Positions 46,214 to 55,830 of a stretch of 64,000 bases of DNA are shown here, one piece after another (the first letter of the stretch is position 1; every line of letters starts with the position of its first letter). The position numbers were made by a program, and so were the translations under genes. This stretch comes from Macrothele yani (taxonomy: Eukaryota > Arthropoda > Arachnida > Araneae > Macrothelidae), in contig CM077007.1 in NCBI GenBank assembly GCA_039090855.1, forward strand, positions 12,325,515 to 12,389,514, given 5' to 3'. The notes beneath the pieces were generated by a model that made no database searches, was not told the origin of the DNA, and saw nothing but the letters and a program-made list of their open reading frames with translations.

Positions 46214-46309
46214 AACCATTTTTTTTTACAAAAATTAGAAATTATGTGCGAAGGATTTTCCATCAGGAGCTGCATCCAGTGCAGAAATAATTTTTCAGAT
46301 CGGAGATTT

Positions 46310-46542
46310 TTTTTTTTTTTTTTTTTTTTTTTTGATTGGAGGTTTAACGACCACCGTGAGCAACTCAATGGGCTATAAGCAGTCGCCCGTCCCTAATTTA
46401 GGGCCACTGGTTCCAGGGAAGGGAGAGAGCCAGTGCCGTAAGACAAACACAATATCCATGCCTCACCGGGATTCGAACCCGGACCCCTTACGGACGAATG
46501 ATCAGAGGCCAACGCCTTAGACCACTGCGCCACCGGGGCGGC
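46310..46542 (-). mobile_element. SINE-A inserted in satellite array 1
   Basis: Near-consensus, full-length, with a ~25-base T run (tail). ATCGGAGATTT at 46299-46309 and 46543-46553 is the target duplication and belongs to the satellite unit. Confidence 0.95.
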
Positions 46543-46901
46543 ATCGGAGATTTAAAAGCAGAGGTATAGGGGGAAACGCAATTTACCCCTACGCCCCCTA
46601 GCAGAAAGTCTATGAATTACTTGACAATTTTGAAATTATATGAGAAACGTGTCACACAGAAAACACTAGCCAACAAAGAAGGAATTTTTCAAATCGGACT
46701 TCTAGAAGTAGAGATATTGACAAAAATGTAATATACATCTACGCCCCCCTGGCGGAGAAACTATGGAATATTTTAAGAAGAAAATATTCCGAAAAGGTTT
46801 ATCAATGTGAGAGGCATCAGTCTAAGAAAGCATTTTTTTAATCGATACCTTAGAAGCTCAGATTTTATGGCAAATACATCACAAGCAAAAATTAACACTT
46901 A

Positions 46902-46917
46902 CGCCCCCTGGTGGCCA
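46902..46917 (-). promoter_or_regulatory. CTCF-consensus-like site in an A-type unit
   Basis: A second exact TGGCCACCAGGGGGCG on the minus strand, ~460 bp of repeat away from the previous one after removing the SINE. It has the same orientation as all other copies. Confidence 0.5.
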
Positions 46918-47509
46918 AAGTATACTTTACCAAAAATTAGAAATTATATGCCAAATATTTTTCATCAGGAGGTGCATTCGCTGAAGAATTTTTTTTCAAA
47001 TCGGAGTTTTAGAAGAAGAGTTATCGGGAAAAATGCAATTTACTTTTACACCCCCTAGCGGAAAATCTATACGTAATTTGAAAAAGTAACTATATCTAAA
47101 ATACTCTTCGACATAAATGGAATCGAAAGATAAAAGAATTTCTTCAATCGGATGTTTAGAAGCAAATATGTGGAATAAAACGTATTTTTGAATTCGACAT
47201 TATCTGCATTTACGCCCTCTAGCAGCGAAATTGTACATCGTAAAAATAAACGAAATAAAGGATCATCATTCGCATATTTCAAGCTTCCTAATGCAAAATT
47301 TTTTTTTAAATCAGACTAATAGTTGTAGAGATATCGTGGGCACAGACGGACGGACGGAAAAGGCATGGATCTTTTTTTCTCACAGTTCAAGCTTCTCAAT
47401 TCAAGAATAATATTTCATATCGAAGTAACAGGTGCAGATACCAGAGTTCTTAGATGAACGTGGGGCGCAGTGTTATTATTAGTACTTTTTTTTCCAGAGA
47501 CTTTGTAAT

Positions 47510-47668
47510 ATACGTGTGAAAACAGGAATTAGTCGGCGACGAATATCAAAACCGCATCTCCTCGCTCCGGAGTGAGTTGCTCTAATAGACTAAGCTACAC
47601 CGACGGAATGTATAGCTGCAGATTTGTCGTCGTGACACGTGCTTCACCCCTGTAGTACGTCACACCAT
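47510..47668 (-). mobile_element. SINE-B copy, head part (minus)
   Basis: Minus-strand tRNA-like head (GGTGTAGCTTAGTC) and leader (GTCACGACGACAAATCTGC) with GTAGTACGTCAC at the outer edge. The body is missing. It abuts the next copy. Confidence 0.8.
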
Positions 47669-47685
47669 CTGTCTCTTAATTCTTT

Positions 47686-47965
47686 TTTTTTTATTGAAGC
47701 GCAGAAGAAACCTTTCATTAATTCCAGACGATGTGTGGAACGAACATCACACATTTCTCGAAGAACCCAGCGGTCAGTAGATCCATTTTTACGTTCGGGC
47801 GCCAATGTGAAAACAGGAATTTGTCTGCGACGGGGATCGAATACACGTCTCCTCTCTCCAGAGGGAGTTGCTCTAACCGACTAAGCTACACCGACGGAAT
47901 GAATAACTGCAGATTTGTCGTCGTAACACGTGATTCACTCTTGTAGTACGTCACAGATGAAAATA
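47686..47965 (-). mobile_element. SINE-B copy, full length (minus)
   Basis: The best-preserved SINE-B. On the minus strand: leader, GGTGTAGCTTAGTCGGTTAG A box, TTCGATCCCCGTCG B box, ACATTGGCGCCCGAACG, TTCTTCGAGAAATGTGTGATG, CGTCTGGAATTAATGAAAGG and an A tail. It serves as the reference copy for the family. Confidence 0.88.
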
Positions 47966-47984
47966 AAACTAATAATAAGAATTT

Positions 47985-48290
47985 ATCCGTCTTATTGAAC
48001 GATGCCATTTATTCAGTTAAAAAACGAAGCCTATATACAGGTATAAAGAATTAGTACTTTCTGTGTCACAGTGACTCCTTCATCAGATGTGATTTCTCTC
48101 ATGTGGTTACATGCTGATCTTAAATACGTGAAACAGATGCATCATGGGAAAGGTAATGTCAGTGTCACATGATGTACCAGTAACAAGACAGTCAAGAAAA
48201 GCATAATTAACTAACGAAATTACTCAATAGGAACACTAGTTATTGTGCTGTCTCCTTTAACTAAATTCTTCCAGAGTTCAGGTAAAATAC
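47985..48290 (+). repeat. PLE inverted terminal repeat, left
   Basis: Starts ATCCGTCTTATTGAACGATG and ends GGTAAAATAC. It matches 52224-52530 in reverse over its full ~306 bp with few changes. It follows directly after the GIY-YIG stop codon. Confidence 0.9.
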
Positions 48291-48297
48291 AAGGTTA

Positions 48298-48663
48298 ATA
48301 GTCATTACACCAACGTGTTTCATAAGCTGAAATATAGATACTTTCTGTAAATAACAAAGAATAAACATAGTTAGGTGTATTTAAGATCTTAGCGTTGTCC
48401 CAGTCTGGGATGGAATTTCCAGCACCTACAGTTCTTGCAGAAGAGGTGCTTTGGTGATTCATTTTTAAATTATGTTCATTTAATCTAAAATCCAAATTTC
48501 TTTTGGTTGAACCCACATAATGATTATTTAGTTCACCAGAAGTAGTATCGAGCAAAGGGATAGCATGCACACCCCATTTTTTCATTTTGTTAATTTTGTT
48601 CCGATCGTTGCGAATAATGGAATATATATTGCATGATCGTATCATCATCATCATCATCATCAA
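48298..48663 (-). pseudogene. PLE GIY-YIG endonuclease domain, 3' exon of the polyprotein
   Basis: IRSCNIYSIIRNDRNKINK, WGVHAIPLLD (position of the GIY core), NHYVGSTKRNLDFRLNEH (position of YIG, with the conserved Arg and the RLxEH), and IPDWDNAKIL. This is the C-terminal nuclease typical of Penelope-like elements, which nicks target DNA. It is separated from its RT by the RTE insertion at 48643. The first codons at the right edge (Met run) come from the RTE tail, not the PLE. Confidence 0.85.
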
Positions 48664-51310
48664 CCATTATCAATCCACTGTTGGATGAAAGTCTCCCCAT
48701 GTTTCTTTCACAATTGTCTGTCTTGAGTCTGTCTCCTCCACATCACTCCAGCATACTTTCGAATTTCATCCATTCATCTCCCATGGGGTCTCCTTCTGGG
48801 TCCTTGTCCCTCGGAATCCAGTCTAAAATTTCGGTTGTCCATCGGTGGTCCGTTCTTCTGGCAACATGTCCAGCCCATTGCCATTTCAGTGATTTCACTC
48901 TGGGCATGACGTCGTCCACTTCTGTCATTTTCCTTATCCACAAGTTCCTCTTCTTATCTTTCCTGGTTACACCAATCATGCATCTCTCCAGGCTACTTTG
49001 AATTGTCTGTAGTCTTTGTATGTCCTTTTTAGTTAAGGTCCATGTCTCTGCTTCATACGTACGCACTGGCAGGATGCATTGATTAAACACTTTACTTTTA
49101 AGACATAATGGCATACTGCTCTTAAAAATTCTACTGTTTCTTCCAAAAGCTCTCCATTTAAGTTTTATACGCCAATTAATTTCTTCACCAATGTGACAAT
49201 CACTTGATATCTGTTGCCCAAGATAAATGTAGGTATGGGTTGTCTCAAGCTTTTCTCCATCAATCGATAATTCTTCGTTTCTTGTAAAAGCATTCACGTT
49301 TGTATTCTGAAAGTTCATTTTTAATCCCACTTCTTTACTCTTGTCAGCAAGTTCTTGGATCATACTCTGCAACTCTGAAGGGGTAGTTACAAAGATGACT
49401 ACGTCATCAGCAAAACGAAGGTGAGTTAAGTAATCTCCATTAATCTTTATCCCTTTGTTTTCCCAGTTCAATGGTTGAAAGACATTTTGCAATGTGGCAT
49501 TAAAGAGCTTGGGAGATATGGTCTCACCTTGTCTCACTCCCTTTCCAATTCTTATTTGTGCTGTATCCTCAAATATCCGAACCTTTGCACTTGCATTTTC
49601 ATAAATGTTATTAACAATGCTAATGTATGTATGGAATACATGTATTATCCCTTTCATAGAGTTTTGAATAAAAATCTTTCACCCTTGTCAAAATTTCGCT
49701 TCTATTTCTTGTTACAATCTCATCTTCTTTTCTCCGAGCCATAATCTGTTTTCTTCCCTTACTGAGATGTCATTTTGCTCTCTTCAGGCTTTGGTTGTTT
49801 TCAATTGCTTTTCTCACTAGTTCACAATTGAATTTCCTTATGTATTCAGTGATACTTTTTCGCACTGTCTTACATAGCTCTATATATTCCACTTTGGAAG
49901 TCACGCCTTTATTTGTCCTCATCTCCCTTCTCTTTTGCATTAACATTTTTGCTTTTCCTGAAATTTTCTTCATATGTAACTTGTCCTTAGTACCACCTAT
50001 TTTTGTTGCCGTTTCCATAAGAGCCTTGGTAAGTTCTCTGTTAACTTCAGAAACATCCACTTCTCCCGATGTTAGGTCCTCTAAAGTAGATAATCTGTTC
50101 TTCAGTTCCAGCTTGAAGGTATTATGATGTTTTTTAAGGTTGGTTATGTCAATACATTTTTTTTGTCTTATGAGCTTGTCACGTTCGATTTTAGTGTTGA
50201 GGTGCATCATACATCTCACCATTTTATGGTCACTACCTGTGTTGAACTTGTTTAGCACACTGCAGTCTTCGATGACAAATGTTTTGGTTATACATAATAA
50301 AATCAGTTTCACTTGTCGTCCCATTTGGATGTCTCCATGTCCATTTCCTGTGTGGCTTTTTCTTGAAAAAAGAGTTCATGATGAAAAACCTTTCTGCTTC
50401 TACAAACTCAATGAGAGTATTTTCCCGTTGATTTCTGTTGCCATAATCGAATTTACCAACCGAAGTTTCATTCTGTTGCTGTTGCCATAATCGAATTTAT
50501 CAACCGAAGTTTCATTCTGTTGCTGTTCCTTACTTTTGCATTGAAATCACCCATAATGATCTTCAGGTGCTGTTTGCTTTTGTTATTTAGATGACGAATT
50601 TCCTCATAAAATTCTTCAATTTCTTCTTCAGGATGACTTGGTGGGTGCATAAGCTTGAATAATCTGAGCCTGATATCTTTTTGAGAGTTGAATAACGAGT
50701 CGTGCAGCCCTGTCCGAGGAACTTTGAACTTACAGGATATTGTCCTTCAGTCTTTTGTTTATTATAAATCCAACACCACTAGTTCTGCCAGTATCTGTCC
50801 CACGATAGTAAAGAGATGCCCACTTTTCAGTTCAACGAGCCCTTCTCCTTTTCTTTTTACCTCGCTTAGACCCACATTGTCCCAGTTGATCTTTTCGAGT
50901 TCGTCCTCCAATTCAAGGAGTCTTGAATCAGAAGATAGGGAACGTCCATTATACGTAGCCAAGGTCAGCATCAGATGGCAGCCTAGTGCGGTTCGCCGGT
51001 GATTCTTAGCACCCTCTGCCTTCATGTCGCACTGGCCGCTGCCTTGGCCAGGTACATTCCAGCTGCTGGAGACTCAGGGCCAATTTTGAAATTGTGTAAG
51101 CATCTTGGAGGGGGGAGTAACTCACCACGTTGGCCAAGCGGGTTGGTGAGTGTGAGATAACATTTCCTCTAATCACGATGGTATAGTTATACCGCTATTG
51201 GCGGTCGTCAGAGCTCCTTTAGTGGGAACAGGATGCACCACGAGAAGGCGGGGTTGACATTTGTCAAGTAGAGGCTGGGATATGTCGCGCATCACCTGAC
51301 CTTGCATCCA
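48643..51310 (-). mobile_element. RTE-type LINE copy D inserted in the PLE
   Basis: GCATGATCGTAT at 48631-48642 and 51311-51322 is a 12-bp target duplication, and the two PLE frames join across it (…IRSC, then NIYSII…). It runs from a 5' leader (about 51026-51310) to an (ATG)n tail. It has both ends but an internal deletion of ~540 bp. Confidence 0.95.
48743..51025 (-). pseudogene. RTE endonuclease/RT polyprotein, internally deleted
   Basis: N-terminal endonuclease: LATYNGRSLSS and VGLSEVKRKGEGLV (50762-51025), then IIMGDFNAKV (50468-50650), then TGSDHKMVR (49770-50324), the three APE-type catalytic blocks. The RT resumes at IVNNIYENASAKVRIFED and has GVRQGETISPKLF and RFADDVVIF, then the usual C-terminus. 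The blocks from KAPG to AFIDYEKAFDS are missing at about 49640. A 43-bp tandem duplication lies at about 50445-50530. It is not functional. Confidence 0.9.
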
Positions 51311-51322
51311 GCATGATCGTAT

Positions 51323-52012
51323 ACCAAATTGCATTTTATGACGTGAGCATATGTTGATAAGAAGATTTACAACATGTGGATTAAAGTCTACAGATCCAAC
51401 ATATTTTTTAGGCTCTTGTTCATAATTAAAGCAGTTGACATAGCGAACCTTACTTTATTGTGCACCCTCTGAACAACGTCATCAGGGTAACCATGGTTTT
51501 TAGTAAAGGAGGATATCCATTGTAGTTCTTGATCTCTAGCAAAACGGTTAGAAGAATGTGAATATGCTCTTTTAAGTAAGAAGTGCGAAACAAAAAGTTT
51601 ATGTTAAAAAGTGGGGGCAGAATTGTGCGGAATTAAAGTGGGTGTAGAAGTGGGTTTTCGATAAACTGCAAAAGACAGGGAATTATCAGAAGGGTTACGA
51701 GTAATTTGAAAATCCAGAAATGGCAAAACAAAATTGTGTTTAAGTTCAATCGTGAGTCTGATGGAGGGGTATTGAGAAGACATAGCTTTGACAAACTGAT
51801 GTAATTCATCTATAGTATATGGCCAGATTACCAAAATGTCGTCAACGAAACGAATGCATAAACTAGGTTTTTGTGGGAATTCTTGTTAGACTTTATTTTC
51901 AATATGCTGAAGCAGAATTTCTTCTAAAACTACGGATAAAGGTGAACCCATAGCTGCCCCATTGGTTTGCTGATAAAAAAATGTTCTGAAATTTGAAAAA
52001 TGAACGCTGTTT
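51323..52012 (-). pseudogene. PLE reverse transcriptase, C-terminal half
   Basis: Minus-strand pieces: FFKFQNIF (near 51985), QQTNGAAMGSPLS (near 51950), then FVDDILVIWPYTIDELHQFVKAM with the catalytic VDD. PSIRLTIELKHNFVLPFLDFQI and FAVYRKPTSTPTL follow. The region then continues to ARDQELQWISSFTKNHGYPDDVV and NKSLKN. The order is that of Penelope-type RTs (LPFLD, YRKPT). Frameshifts and stops break it. Confidence 0.88.
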
Positions 52013-52223
52013 TATCAAACGAAGAGCATTCATGATCAAACGAAGAACATTCATTATCAAACGAAGAGTATTCATTATCAAACGAAGAGTATTCATTATC
52101 AAACGAAGAGCATTCATTATCAAACGAAGAGTATTCATTATCAAACGAAGAGTATTCATTATCAAACGAAGAGTATTCATTATCAAACGAAGAGTATTCA
52201 TTATCAAACGAAGAGCATTCATT
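52013..52223 (-). repeat. 21-bp tandem repeat, ten copies, in frame in the PLE RT
   Basis: Ten copies of ATCAAACGAAGAGYATTCATT stand between the RT frame and the right terminal repeat. On the minus strand they encode a seven-residue repeat, NTLRLIM or NALRLIM, in frame with the RT block FFKFQ. The last copy merges with the terminal repeat at GTGTTTTACC. Confidence 0.92.
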
Positions 52224-52530
52224 GTGTTTTACCTGAACCCAGGAGGAATTTGGTTAAAGGGGAGAGCACAATAACTAGTGTTGCTATTGAGTAATTTCGT
52301 TAGTTAATTATGCTTTTCTTGACTGGCTTGTTACTGGTACCTCATATGACACTGACATTACCTTTCCCATGATGCATCTGTTTCACGTATTTAAGATCAG
52401 CATGTAACCACATGAGAGAAATCCCATCTGATGAAGGAGTCACTGTGACCACGAAAGTATTAATGTTTTTAAACCTGTATGTAGACTTCGTTTTTTAACT
52501 GAATAAATGTCATCGTGCAATAAGACGGAT
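52224..52530 (-). repeat. PLE inverted terminal repeat, right
   Basis: The mirror of 47985-48290. It would serve as the 5' leader and possible internal promoter of the element. Confidence 0.9.
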
Positions 52531-53032
52531 TAACTCTTGCATGTATTATTAATATTTATGCACAAAATAAAACAGTTGCATCAGAATTTTTAGGGCCCAC
52601 TTTAATTGCAGATTTTGAAACTCAAGAGGTGAGAAATTATTAGTTTTGTGAAAAGAATAAATGCGATGAGCCAAATAGACATTAGCACATAATTTCATAA
52701 TGTAGTTGTTATATGACATCTTCCCGTCCATATGAGGTATGAGAAATACTACTAGAAAGCAATATAGAATCGTTTTACGAAATAATCCCATCGACATGTA
52801 TCTTGCATAGGAGATGAAGCGCAGGAGCACTGAAACACTTAACGTGCTTTCTACGGTTCACTTACTACTACTGGTAAAACAAAAAACAAGAAAAAGTACT
52901 TACGGTCCAATTCTCCATGATAAATGATTTGCACCTTCTGTCTTAACTAAGTCTTACACCATTATAGCTTGAAAGGGATGTAACACAAAAATGTTCTCTA
53001 TGATAAATGGTTTACTCATTCTGGCTTTGTGA
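52531..53032. other. No gene seen
   Basis: A 93-codon minus frame (52549-52830) has no known domain. The sequence may be older repeat DNA flanking the PLE. Confidence 0.4.
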
Positions 53033-53830
53033 CGTACTACAGAGGCGACGCACATGTCAAGACGGCAAGCGCTTATCGTTATAGCTTAATTGGGAAAGCA
53101 TTCGGATCCGGGCCTTGCCACCGGCAAATTTCAATTTTCACATTGGCGCCTGAACGTAAAAATAGATCTATACTGGCCGTTAGGTTCTTCGGACATTTAT
53201 GTGATGTTCCTTCTACACAACGTCTGGAATTAATGAAAATTCCTTCTTCGCTTAAAAAAATGCTTTTCTTTCGCACATCGTCTTGAATTATAATTTCTTG
53301 TTCTACGGAGAGTTACCTCAAGCATGGCTTGCGGTGGATCCGAAACTTGCGATTTCGTGTCCCTGCCTTTATCAAGGTGGGGGGGGGGGAATATGTGACG
53401 TACTACGGAGGTGATGTACATGTGAAGACGGCAAGTAGCAGTGCTAAGCACTTGTCAGTGTAGCTTAACTGGGAAAGCATTCGACTAGGGAGCAGAAGGA
53501 TGCCGATTCGATTTCCGCCACCGGCAAATGGGCTTGTACGCTATATTGGCAGCCGAACGTGAAATGAACTTCCAGGCTGTTGCATTCTTCGAAAAATGTA
53601 TGATATTTCTTCCACACATCATCTGGAATTAAGGAGAATTTCTTCTTTTGCAGTGACAGCCGTCAAGCTTGGTTTGCCGGCTAACCCGGAAACTTACTTA
53701 CAATTACGTCCTAGCCCTTTCTCAAGGAGGAGGAGGGGAGGGGGATATATGTGACGCACCTACCTTAGAGGTGACGCATATGTCAAGACAGCAAAGTAGC
53801 AGTGATCAACTCCATCGGTGTAGCCACGGC
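53033..53830 (+). repeat. SINE-B-containing tandem array, period ~360 bp
   Basis: GTGACGTACTACAGAGG at 53029-53045, GTGACGTACTACGGAGG at about 53395 and GTGACGCACCTACC at about 53751 start three successive units. Units 1 and 2 contain leader, tRNA-like head (TAGCTTAATTGGGAAAGC), SINE-B body and a GC-rich spacer ending in TCAAGG plus a G run. The third stops inside the head (GTGTAGCCACGG). A SINE has been captured into a small tandem array. Confidence 0.8.
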
Positions 53831-55022
53831 CTGACTCGATAGAGGGTGGCAGAACGCTCTCTACGGCCTGTGCGATGAAAAGAAAATGACGCTTATGCCA
53901 GGAATCAACACGTTTTGAGTAGTTCTGTTTTTCTGCGTTTGGAGGCGATGTTACCCTACTGTTGTCGTTATTCTGAGCAGGTGATGCGAATGTATCTTGT
54001 ACATAGATTTCTAAGCTTTCACCGACATTACGAAGTTATCGTCTCTAATCGAGCAATTTTATTGTTGGTATTCTTTGTTTAAGTTTCGCATTTTGTCGGC
54101 TTTCTCCTTACTTTGTTCAAGTATATAATGTTTTACATTTGCTAATTGTATAGAATAGTAGGCACGAAATTTCTTTCCTCCTTCCAGACATTTAAGTGGC
54201 CTATTTTCGTTTTTATTTTGTGGACCAGCAAGTTTAAAGCGGCGATTAATAGTTCTTTTTTCACCGTCGATTGTGTTTTTTTAGGAATAAAAATAAACGA
54301 AATTTTTACCTATGCGTGTTTGCCAATGTTTCCTGCGCTGCGCTATTTGCAATTTGAAACCTAAACATCTTTCACTGTCAGAATTCTATATAGTGTTGTA
54401 TACAAAATGTCAACTTCTAGTAAATCATGTAAACAGATGATATTTATGAATAACAGATCACACGTTGCAGTAATATTTTAACTCTGCCAGTGTAAAAAGT
54501 TTACGTTTCGAATTTACAAATGGTACCGCGCATGAAACGTTGATACAAATATGCATAGGTAAAGATTTAGGTTATTCTTTTTTGTTTTTGTTTAGAAATT
54601 TTAAAATAGGCTATGAAAATTATTTTCTCTTATGTCGAATGCAAATTTATTTCCTCATTTCATTGAAATTCATTTGGAGAAATGATTTGTTTTCGTGAAT
54701 TCTGTGTTTCAATTTCCGTAGCTACTAGCATAATGACACCACCGTCCTATATTGTTTCAATGACTAATGTAATGCCATACGCTTTATTCAGTAACTCATT
54801 CGGATTAGTTCTCCAGCTATAACATCATTCCAATCCTTACTCTCTATTTGTTGTTGTTGTTGTTTATTTGTTTTTGGTTTTAGGTCGAAAACAAATCGTG
54901 ATTGGACCAAGGAGGTTCCATCGCTTTTATCGAATGCAAATCTTTTATCGTGCCACTGAGTATAGCTGTCAGCAGTGATCTTACTCCATATTAAAATACC
55001 ACATGTCTTGAGCAAAATACTA
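53831..55022. other. No gene seen
   Basis: AT-rich sequence without a recognised element. A short TTG/TGT repeat lies near 54848-54865. Confidence 0.4.
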
Positions 55023-55235
55023 TTTTTTATTGAAGGTTTAATGACCACCGTATGCAGTTCAGTGAACTATAAGCAGTCGCCCGTCCCTAGTTTAGGGCCA
55101 GTGGTTTCAGGGAAGTGCAACAGCCAGCGACGTAAGACAAACATAACATCCATGCCTCACCGGGATTCGAACCCGGACCCATCTCGGACGAATGATCAGA
55201 AGCAATCGCTTAGACCACTGAGCCATTGGGGAGGC
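55023..55235 (-). mobile_element. SINE-A copy (minus)
   Basis: A full-length, moderately diverged element (TTATTGAAGGTTTAATGACC to GAGCCATTGGGGAGGCC) with the B-box complement GGGATTCGAACCC intact. Confidence 0.92.
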
Positions 55236-55687
55236 CAAAAGGCTTTAAATATTGTTCCATGGATTCTCTTTCATGTAAATTATAAATTATTATATGGATA
55301 CATGAAAATTAAAGGATTATGATTTTCTTCTGCTTCTGTTACATAAGCAATGTAATAATCAACCTGTTTACCAAATTTCATTGACTTTCTTCATAAATAC
55401 TTCGAGTTATGTACGAATTTATAAAGCATCTCTTAATTTTGAGCACCTACGTAGATAATTAGGAGAGAGGAGATGTTTATTGTTACATGAAATGGATGAG
55501 GCTGTTACTGTCTGAGAAGAACGTAGTTTGTCTGTTTGATGTCTGGAATTTTATGTGTAAAGAAACCTGTTTCGGGCAAGGAATGAGTTTAATTAAAAGA
55601 AAACAACAACAAAAAAAAAAAAAAAAAAAAAGCAGGAGCTCTAGCCACCTCGAGTTACCTCAATAAAAAAAAACAACCTCATCCGGA
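55236..55687. other. No gene seen; A run
   Basis: An A-rich tract at about 55607-55632. No gene is recognised. Confidence 0.4.
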
Positions 55688-55830
55688 GGAGTGCCTATCT
55701 GACCGAGTGACCCGTGGCCGGCTAACTTCTGACCATTCACTCGAGATTAGCCCGGGTTCGAGTTCCAGATGATTCAAGGGTAGTGTGCCTGTCTGATGGC
55801 GCTGGCTCTGTACCATTCCTGGAACCAAAG
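55688..55830 (+). mobile_element. Diverged SINE-A relative (plus)
   Basis: Head with GACCGAGTGACCCGTGGCC and GGGTTCGAGTTCC, then GTGTGCCTGTCTGATGGCGC and TTCCTGGAACCA. The tail is missing. Confidence 0.7.

Larger units (their letters stand above)
41956..47480 (+). repeat. Satellite-like array 1, ~150-bp units with CTCF-like cores
   Basis: Degenerate units recur every 145-164 bp. Each contains AAATCGGA..TTAGAAGCAGAGATATCG, then CGCCCCCTRGYGG, then ATGCATTATTT or similar. From about 45.1 kb the order is regular: C type (TACGCCCCCTGGCG-AAACCATG), A type (CGCCCCCTGGTGGCCAAACC), B type (CGCCCCCTAGCGGAAA-TCTATG). The trimer is ~455 bp. The left part (42-45 kb) is more decayed. No protein is encoded; the open frames are by-products of the repeat. 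Confidence 0.85.
47985..52530 (-). mobile_element. Penelope-like element with inverted terminal repeats
   Basis: On the minus strand the order is terminal repeat, 21-bp tandem repeat, RT part, (RTE insertion), GIY-YIG endonuclease, terminal repeat. Penelope-like elements encode an RT joined to a C-terminal GIY-YIG nuclease and often carry terminal repeats in either orientation. The RT N-terminal half is missing, so this copy is 5' truncated. The RTE insertion is younger. Confidence 0.88.

Noticed and set aside
48298..48663. Free-standing GIY-YIG homing endonuclease
   Set aside because: It is adjacent to Penelope-type RT sequence and terminal repeats, in the same strand and frame order. It is the C-terminal domain of a PLE.
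52013..52223. CRISPR-like direct repeats
   Set aside because: The copies are contiguous with no spacers, the setting is a eukaryotic retroelement, and no cas genes exist.
47985..52530. LTR retrotransposon (long terminal repeats)
   Set aside because: The terminal repeats are inverted, not direct. There is no gag, protease, integrase or primer-binding site, and the RT is of the Penelope type.
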